From DATHBD01 sp035296325 (GTDB taxonomy: Bacteria > Actinomycetota > Actinomycetes > Mycobacteriales > Micromonosporaceae), in contig DATHBD010000082.1 of assembly GCA_035296325.1 (NCBI GenBank), positions 1 to 64,000 on the forward strand: a stretch of 64,000 bases of DNA, written 5' to 3'. Position numbers and translations under genes: made by a program. This document shows positions 59,340 to 64,000 of this stretch, in pieces (position 1 is the first letter of the stretch; the number at the start of each line of letters is the position of its first letter). Under the pieces are notes generated by a model. It worked only from the letters and a program-made list of their open reading frames with translations, was not told the origin of the DNA and searched no databases.

Positions 59340-60983
59340 CTAGCTGCGCGCGCCGACCGGCTGCTCGCGGGTGAGCACGACCCGGTTGCGGCCGGTGCTC
59401 TTGGCCCGCCGCAACGCCTCGTCGGCACGGCGGTACAGCCACCGGAAGTCCGCGGCGTCGGCCGGGTAGCCGGCGACCCCCGCGCTGACGCTGACGTGCA
59501 GCCGCTCGCGGCCGTTGACGTCGACGCCCTCCTCGTGGAAGGCCCTGAGCACGGCGGTCAGCCGCGGCGCGCAAAGCTCCGGCGTCGTACCGAGCAGACC
59601 GATCACGAACTCCTCGCCGCCGATCCGCGCCACCACGCTGTCCGGGCGGAACGACCGGGTCAGGTGCACCGCGAGGTGTCGCAGCACGGCATCGCCGGCC
59701 GCGTGACCGTGCACGTCGTTGACCCGTTTGAAGTGGTCGACGTCCAGGACGACGAAGGCGAGCGGCTGGTCCAGACGGCGGCTCAGCGACAGCAGCGCGG
59801 CCATCCGGTCCTCCAGCCGGCGGCGGTTGGCCAACCCCGTCAGCGGGTCGGTCTCGGCCAGGACCCGGTGCAGCCGGGCGCGCTCCAGCCGGGACCGGAC
59901 GCGGGCGATCACCTCTGCGGGGATGATCGGCTTGGTCATGTAGTCATCGGCGCCCACCTCGAAGACGCGCGCGATGGTGGCCGAGTCGCGACGCGAGCTC
60001 AGGAACAGGACCGGAAGCGTCCGCCATTGGGGGTTGACCCGGATCAGGCGGCACAGGTCGACGCCGTTGAGGCCGGGCATGTCGATGTCGAGCACCACAA
60101 GGTCCGGCGGGTCCTGCGCGAGCGCCGCCAACAACCGGGTCGGGTCCTCCACCGAGGTGAAGGTGATCTGGTAGGGCTCCAACGTCATCCGGAGGGCGTC
60201 GAGCACGGCCGGATCGTCGTCCACCGCGATCACCCGGTACGCCGGGCCGACCGTCTCGGTGAGCTCGCGGTCGAGGGCGTCGACGATCTGGGCGGCTGGC
60301 GTGGTGTTGGGCATGATCGCGCTGACGCCCGCGTCGATCAGCGCCAGGTGGGTGGTCGGGTCGTCGTCCGCCGTGACGACCAGAACGGGCACCGACCCGC
60401 CGGTGCGGCTGACCGCCTCGGTCCACGCTGTGGTCAACGCCACGGCGTTGTGGTGTCCCGCGCCGGTCAGCTCGATGATGACGCCGCCGGGGTGGTCACC
60501 GCCCGGAACCGGCCAGGCCGCCGCCCCGGTCGGGGTGGCCACCGCGCGCCGGCCGCGCGCCGCCAACTCCACGCAGAGCTTGCCGGCGCGGTCGGAGTGG
60601 TCGCTGACGACCAGGACCTGCAGCGGCCGACCCCCGGCCTCACCGACGGCGAAACTCGGGTCGTCAAGCTCCGGCGCCGCGGCGGCCAGCGCGCTGATCT
60701 TTCCGATCACGAGCGCGGCGTCGAGCCGGGCGGCACCGTCCGCTCCGGCTGTTTCCAGCAGCCGCTCCAGCTCGAGGGCGAGTTCTGACACGCCAGGCAG
60801 GCCGAAGCTACCAGCGCTGCCGGCGAGGCGGTGGGCCTCCCGCACAGCGGCGATCCGGGCCGGCTCGTCGAGTGTGTCGCCCACCAGACCGCTCACGACC
60901 GAGTCCAGCGACTCGATCCGTGACGTCACGCTGGCCCGGCCGCGGGCCAGGATGGCGGCGAGGCGGCGGTCGACGTCGGACAT
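59340..60983 (-). CDS. Hpt-REC-REC-GGDEF diguanylate cyclase (PleD-like)
   Basis: A 547-residue signalling protein. Residues 15-105 are an Hpt domain (HRLAGSAGSFG, H51). Residues 121-240 are a degenerate receiver: the acceptor Asp is Glu171 (GGVIIELTG) and the usual lysine is missing. Residues 250-365 are an intact receiver (D299 in VVLDIDMP, K351 in MTKPI). The cyclase is TDPLTGLANRRRLEDRMAAL, LDVDHFKRVNDVHGHAAGD and GGEEF at 455-459, so catalysis should be intact. The I-site position reads RPDS, not RxxD, so feedback inhibition may be absent. Output is c-di-GMP. Stand-alone gene. Confidence 0.93.
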   Translation of the reverse strand: MSDVDRRLAAILARGRASVTSRIESLDSVVSGLVGDTLDEPARIAAVREAHRLAGSAGSFGLPGVSELALELERLLETAGADGAARLDAALVIGKISALAAAAPELDDPSFAVGEAGGRPLQVLVVSDHSDRAGKLCVELAARGRRAVATPTGAAAWPVPGGDHPGGVIIELTGAGHHNAVALTTAWTEAVSRTGGSVPVLVVTADDDPTTHLALIDAGVSAIMPNTTPAAQIVDALDRELTETVGPAYRVIAVDDDPAVLDALRMTLEPYQITFTSVEDPTRLLAALAQDPPDLVVLDIDMPGLNGVDLCRLIRVNPQWRTLPVLFLSSRRDSATIARVFEVGADDYMTKPIIPAEVIARVRSRLERARLHRVLAETDPLTGLANRRRLEDRMAALLSLSRRLDQPLAFVVLDVDHFKRVNDVHGHAAGDAVLRHLAVHLTRSFRPDSVVARIGGEEFVIGLLGTTPELCAPRLTAVLRAFHEEGVDVNGRERLHVSVSAGVAGYPADAADFRWLYRRADEALRRAKSTGRNRVVLTREQPVGARS

Positions 60984-61093
60984 CGGGTACTCCCGTTCAG
61001 CATTGGCCGAGCCCGGGCCAGGCAGGCTTCGGTCCTCCCATCGGCCGGGTGTCCGCAGAGTTGCACGGTTAGGCGTGTGGCACTCTGACGGAC

Positions 61094-61561
61094 ATGCCGC
61101 GCGCCATCGCCCGTAACGTCCGCGTCGACCGTGCCGGGCTCCTCGAGTTCGTCCGCGGTCGCCACCACGCCATCCTCATGACGACCCGGTCGGACGGCCG
61201 CCCGCAGGCCTCCCCGGTGGCCTGCGGCGTCGACGGCGCCGGGCGGGTGGTGATCTCGACCTACCCGGACCGGGCCAAGGTGGCGAACATCCGGCGCAAT
61301 CCGCAGGTGTCGGTGTGCGTGCTCTCCGACGACTGGAACGGCGCCTGGGTGCAGGTCGACGGCACCGCCGAGGTGCTCGACCTGCCAGAGGCGCTGGAAC
61401 CCCTGGTGGAGTACTTCCGCTCCATCTCCGGGGAGCACCCGGATTGGGACGAGTACCGCGAGGCGATGCGTCGACAGGGCAAGTCGCTGATCCGGGTGAC
61501 GATCGAGCGTTGGGGGCCCACCGCGACCGGCGGCTTCCCGCCGAGGCTCGCCGACGGCTGA
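61094..61561 (+). CDS. PPOX-class F420-dependent oxidoreductase (Rv1155-like)
   Basis: A 155-residue split-barrel flavin/deazaflavin protein: LLEFVRGRHHAILMTTRSDG, RPQASPVACGVDGAGRVVIS, YPDRAKVANIRRNPQVSVCV and WVQVDGTAEVLDLPEALEPL. The RxxKxxNIRRNPxVS segment binds the cofactor phosphate in F420-type members. It probably reduces a small organic molecule; substrate unknown. Divergent from the diguanylate cyclase gene by 110 bp. Confidence 0.9.
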   Translation: MPRAIARNVRVDRAGLLEFVRGRHHAILMTTRSDGRPQASPVACGVDGAGRVVISTYPDRAKVANIRRNPQVSVCVLSDDWNGAWVQVDGTAEVLDLPEALEPLVEYFRSISGEHPDWDEYREAMRRQGKSLIRVTIERWGPTATGGFPPRLADG

Positions 61562-61587
61562 CCAGCGGCCGGCCCCCACCCCTGTCG

Positions 61588-62012
61588 TTAGACGGCCGGG
61601 CACTCCTCCGCCGGGTCGACGTCCCGGTTGTAGCTGAACGGGTGGAACGTCTTCCCGGCCGATCCGGCCGGATCGTCGTCCACGAGGACCAGCGTCGGCG
61701 TGGACGCCGGGTCGAAGCCGAGATCGGTGAAGGCGACGCATCCGCCGTTGGCCCAGTCGCCGACGGACCAGATGCCGAACGCACCACGGTTGGTCAGCAG
61801 GTTCCGCGCGTCAGCGTCGTGCCGGTCGAGCACGGTCGCCAACTCCATCGACGGATTGTCGTTGATCGCGTAGACGCTGGTGTGCGGCGGGAACCGGAGC
61901 CGGAAGCCTTGACCCGCCGGAGGTTCAGCCGTACCAGGTTCACCGGCGACTGGGTCGTGGTGCGCAGGACGTTGGCGCCACTTGGGCGCGGGTTGGTGGG
62001 TGGGTTCGTCAT
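61588..62012 (-). pseudogene. Small hypothetical gene broken by a frameshift
   Basis: The start MTNPPTNPRPSGANVLRTTT (ATG 62012) continues in one frame to QSPVNLVRLNLRRV, and the matching remainder QGFRLRFPPHTSVYAINDNP, DARNLLTNRGAFGIWSVGDW and a tail PFSYNRDVDPAEECPAV is in a second frame. The join lies near 61918-61930, in CGGCGGGTCAAGG. The 425-bp span needs one extra base to be open. Either reading alone runs into poor protein sequence. It is a recent single-base deletion, a sequencing error, or (less likely) programmed slippage. Function unknown. Confidence 0.65.
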
Positions 62013-62194
62013 GACCCGTCGACTTTCCACAAACCGCAGGGAGTACCCGCCGCCCGGCCAGGGTGAACCGGACCATAACCGCCCGCCACGGCCAGACCGC
62101 CCGACCCGACCCGCCCACCGGCCAACTCTGCCCATTGAGGAACTCAGCGGGGGCGAGACGCGCAGCGGGACGGGCACCACACTGGCCGTCGGCC

Positions 62195-63685
62195 TCACAT
62201 CTCCGATCGGGCCTGCAGAAATCGGTAGACCTCTGTGGTGTCCACGCCCGGAAAGGTGCCCGGCGGCAGCGCGGCCAGCAGATGCGAGTGGGCGCGGGCG
62301 CTGGGCCAGGCGTGCCCGTCCCAGCGGGCCGCCAGGTCGGCCGGTGGGCGCCGGCAGCACGCGGGATCAGGGCAGGTGGACCGGGTGCGGCGGTTCGTGT
62401 CCCGGCCGCGGAACCACCGGGCCGACGCGTACGGCACGCCGACGTTGATGCAGAACTCCCCCGCCGGGGTGCTCTCCACGTGCGCGGCGCACCAGTACGT
62501 GCCGGCCGGGGTGTCGGTGTACTGGTAGAACGTCGAGAACTTGTCCGGCTCGGCGAACGCGGTGCGCGCCGCCCACCACCGGCACGCCGGCTGACCCTCG
62601 ATCGCTCCGGTCACGTCGGCCGGGAAGCGCACCCCGTCGTTCTCGTACGCCTTGTGCACCGTGCCGCTCTCGTGCACCCGGATGAAGTGCACCGATATGC
62701 CGAGGTGGTGCGTGGCGAGGTTGGTGAACCGGTGCGCCGCGGTCTCGTACGACACGCCGAAGGCGTCCCGGAGATCCTCGATGGCGAGCGCGCGGTCGGC
62801 CTTGGCCCGGGTCAGGAAGTCGGCCGCGAACCGCTCCGGCATGAGCAGCGCGGCGGCGAAGTAGTTCGCCTCCACCCGCTGGCGCAGAAAGTCGCCGTAG
62901 CTGCGCGGGTCGGTGTGCCCGATCGCGAAGTGCCCGAGCGTCTGCAGCACGATCGCCCGGGGGTCGTGCCCCCCGCTCACCCCGCCCTGCGGCAGATAGA
63001 TCCGCCGATTCGCCAGGTCGGTGATGGACCGGGTGGATCGGGGCAGGTCCGGCACATAGCGCAGATGAAAGCCGAGGTGGGCGGCGATCTCCAGGATGCC
63101 GCGCTGGGACAGCGGGCCGGTGGTGTGCCGCACCGCGCCGAGGACCTCCGCGGCGGTGCGCTCGATGTCGTCGTAGTAGTTGTCCCGCTCGCGCATCTGT
63201 TGGCGCAGCAGCGCATTGGCGCGTCGGGCCTCCTCCGGCGTCGCGGAGCGCTCCGCGGACCGGCGGGCCAGCTCTCGGTGCAGCCCCACCAGTGCCTCCA
63301 GCGCCTCCGGCGGCAGCCGGCTGCCGGTGCGGACCGGTGGCAGGCCGAGCGCGGCGTAGCCCGGGTCACGCTGGGCGTGCTCCAGCTCGATCTCCAACGC
63401 GGCCCGGCGGCTCGGCGCATCGGGGCGCAACAGATCGGCCATCGGCACGCCGAGTGCGTCGGCAAGTGACTGCAACAGACTGAGCCGGGGCTCACGCCGA
63501 CCATTTTCGATCACCGACAGTTGCGAGGCGGCCCGCCCGACAACGGCGCCGAGCTGGTCGAGCGTCATGCCGCGGGCCTTGCGCAGGTGCCGAAGGCGCT
63601 GACCCAGCGTGACCAGATCCATCCCGGCCGGCTCATTCGCCACTTCTCCCACGCTTCCACCAGCGGAAGCCCGCACCGCGTTCAC
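62195..63685 (-). CDS. ramB: RamB/ScfR-type transcriptional regulator (XRE HTH + ImmA/IrrE-like)
   Basis: A 496-residue regulator. An XRE helix-turn-helix is at about 27-85 (LGQRLRHLRKARGMTLDQLG, ASQLSVIENGRREPRLSLLQ). The middle has an IrrE/ImmA-like peptidase region (VLQTLGHFAIGHTDPRSYGD, EANYFAAALLMP) in which the HExxH motif is altered (LGHFAIGH), and the C-terminal part carries CRWWAARTAFAEPDKFSTFY and cysteine pairs. In corynebacteria RamB controls acetate genes including aceA; here aceA diverges 100 bp away. The GTG start at 63685 is uncertain; a GTG near 63652 or an ATG near 63622 could serve. Confidence 0.88.
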   Translation of the reverse strand: MNAVRASAGGSVGEVANEPAGMDLVTLGQRLRHLRKARGMTLDQLGAVVGRAASQLSVIENGRREPRLSLLQSLADALGVPMADLLRPDAPSRRAALEIELEHAQRDPGYAALGLPPVRTGSRLPPEALEALVGLHRELARRSAERSATPEEARRANALLRQQMRERDNYYDDIERTAAEVLGAVRHTTGPLSQRGILEIAAHLGFHLRYVPDLPRSTRSITDLANRRIYLPQGGVSGGHDPRAIVLQTLGHFAIGHTDPRSYGDFLRQRVEANYFAAALLMPERFAADFLTRAKADRALAIEDLRDAFGVSYETAAHRFTNLATHHLGISVHFIRVHESGTVHKAYENDGVRFPADVTGAIEGQPACRWWAARTAFAEPDKFSTFYQYTDTPAGTYWCAAHVESTPAGEFCINVGVPYASARWFRGRDTNRRTRSTCPDPACCRRPPADLAARWDGHAWPSARAHSHLLAALPPGTFPGVDTTEVYRFLQARSEM

Positions 63686-63691
63686 GTAGAA

Positions 63692-63750
63692 AGAATTTCT
63701 GCAAATCTTCTAGTCACATCTGCATTGAACCAGGTTGCCTTCGCAAAGAA
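63692..63750. promoter_or_regulatory. Two candidate RamB boxes between ramB and aceA
   Basis: The 100-bp divergent spacer is less GC-rich than its surroundings and has two stretches like the corynebacterial RamB box (A-rich, TTTGCAAA core): GAATTTCTGCAAATCTTC near 63693-63710 and TGCCTTCGCAAAGAAC near 63737-63752. One adjoins the ramB start and the other lies 33 bp before aceA, so control of both genes is plausible. Confidence 0.5.
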
Positions 63751-63784
63751 CAGTCAAGTTACGACCAATGCGAAGGAGACAACG

Positions 63785-64000
63785 ATGATCGACAAGCAGG
63801 CGGCGGCACAACTGGCGAACCAGTGGACGACCGACCCGCGGTGGAGCGGCATCGAGCGCACGTACACCGCAGAGGATGTTCTCGGGCTGCGGGCGAGCGT
63901 GCAGGAGGAGCACACGTTGGCCCGGCGCGGCGCCGAGATGCTCTGGGAGCAGTTGCACGGCGACACGCACATCGCCGCCCTCGGCGCGATGACCGGCGGA
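63785..64000 (+). CDS. aceA: Isocitrate lyase, N-terminal part (runs off the window)
   Basis: The first 72 codons are present: MIDKQAAAQLANQWTTDPRW, IERTYTAEDVLGLRASVQEE, HTLARRGAEMLWEQLHGDTH and IAALGAMTGG, the N-terminus of bacterial isocitrate lyase (glyoxylate cycle entry: isocitrate to glyoxylate and succinate). The catalytic KKCGH loop lies beyond the window. AAGGAG sits 7 nt before the ATG. The gene diverges from ramB, its likely regulator, which supports both calls. Confidence 0.93.
   Translation, partial: MIDKQAAAQLANQWTTDPRWSGIERTYTAEDVLGLRASVQEEHTLARRGAEMLWEQLHGDTHIAALGAMTGG

Overview
The window reads as chromosomal DNA of a high-GC, sporulating actinomycete, most like Micromonospora or a close relative (Micromonosporaceae). 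This is inferred from the strong GC bias, frequent GTG/TTG starts, an SsgB-type sporulation gene, an ANTAR response regulator, an F420-type split-barrel oxidoreductase, a mycobacterial-style HelD motor and a RamB/isocitrate lyase pair. I see no integrase, transposase, phage module or CRISPR array. Coding is dense, with many 4-bp start/stop overlaps.

Layout. 0-8.2 kb: rpsA, a methyltransferase/Uma2 pair, and on the minus strand polA followed by a DUF6807-type gene and an unusual methyltransferase-acetyltransferase fusion. 8.2-13.3 kb: a complete branched-chain amino acid ABC importer (livK-H-M-G-F), with a strong hairpin between the binding-protein gene and the rest. 13.5-17.9 kb: a lipoprotein, an ANTAR regulator, a tRNA with anticodon CAA but a short variable loop, a CsbD stress protein, an SMP-30 lactonase and an aldo/keto reductase. 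18-24.8 kb: small hypothetical and DinB-like genes, a secreted GH114 protein, a DUF3500 protein and a four-gene cluster that fits oxidative L-fucose breakdown (SDR, aldo/keto reductase, lactonase, FucU mutarotase). 24.9-30.6 kb: a secreted trypsin-fold protein without its catalytic residues, an MFS exporter and a Tat-exported GH95 alpha-L-fucosidase that could supply the fucose pathway. 30.8-35.5 kb: an anchored alpha/beta hydrolase, HelD and a DMT-family membrane protein.

36.0-43.7 kb is the most interesting part. After a 592-bp gene-free, relatively AT-rich leader come six same-strand genes, most of them overlapping: a secreted Agd3/NodB-like deacetylase, a PelF-like GT4 glycosyltransferase, a 12-TM PelG-like membrane protein, a LegB-like NAD-dependent 4,6-dehydratase, a sugar-1-phosphate nucleotidyltransferase and an RMD-like reductase. 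Together they look like a locus making, exporting and de-N-acetylating an amino-sugar exopolysaccharide, chemically comparable to bacterial Pel or fungal galactosaminogalactan but without PelA-E. The GH114 gene at 19-20 kb belongs to the glycosidase class that cuts alpha-1,4-galactosaminan and may be its remodelling enzyme.

43.7-52.5 kb: a KduD-like SDR and a zinc dehydrogenase, a SpoU rRNA/tRNA methyltransferase, tRNA-Val(CAC), ssgB, small membrane proteins, a CAP-domain protein and a GlgC homologue. 52.7-59.3 kb: a CBM2 protein with a Cip1-like module, a translationally coupled two-ATPase/two-permease ABC operon, and a ricin-lectin zincin protease. 59.3-64 kb: an Hpt-REC-REC-GGDEF diguanylate cyclase, an F420-type oxidoreductase, a frameshifted small gene, and ramB diverging from the start of aceA, with RamB-box-like sites between them; aceA runs off the window end.
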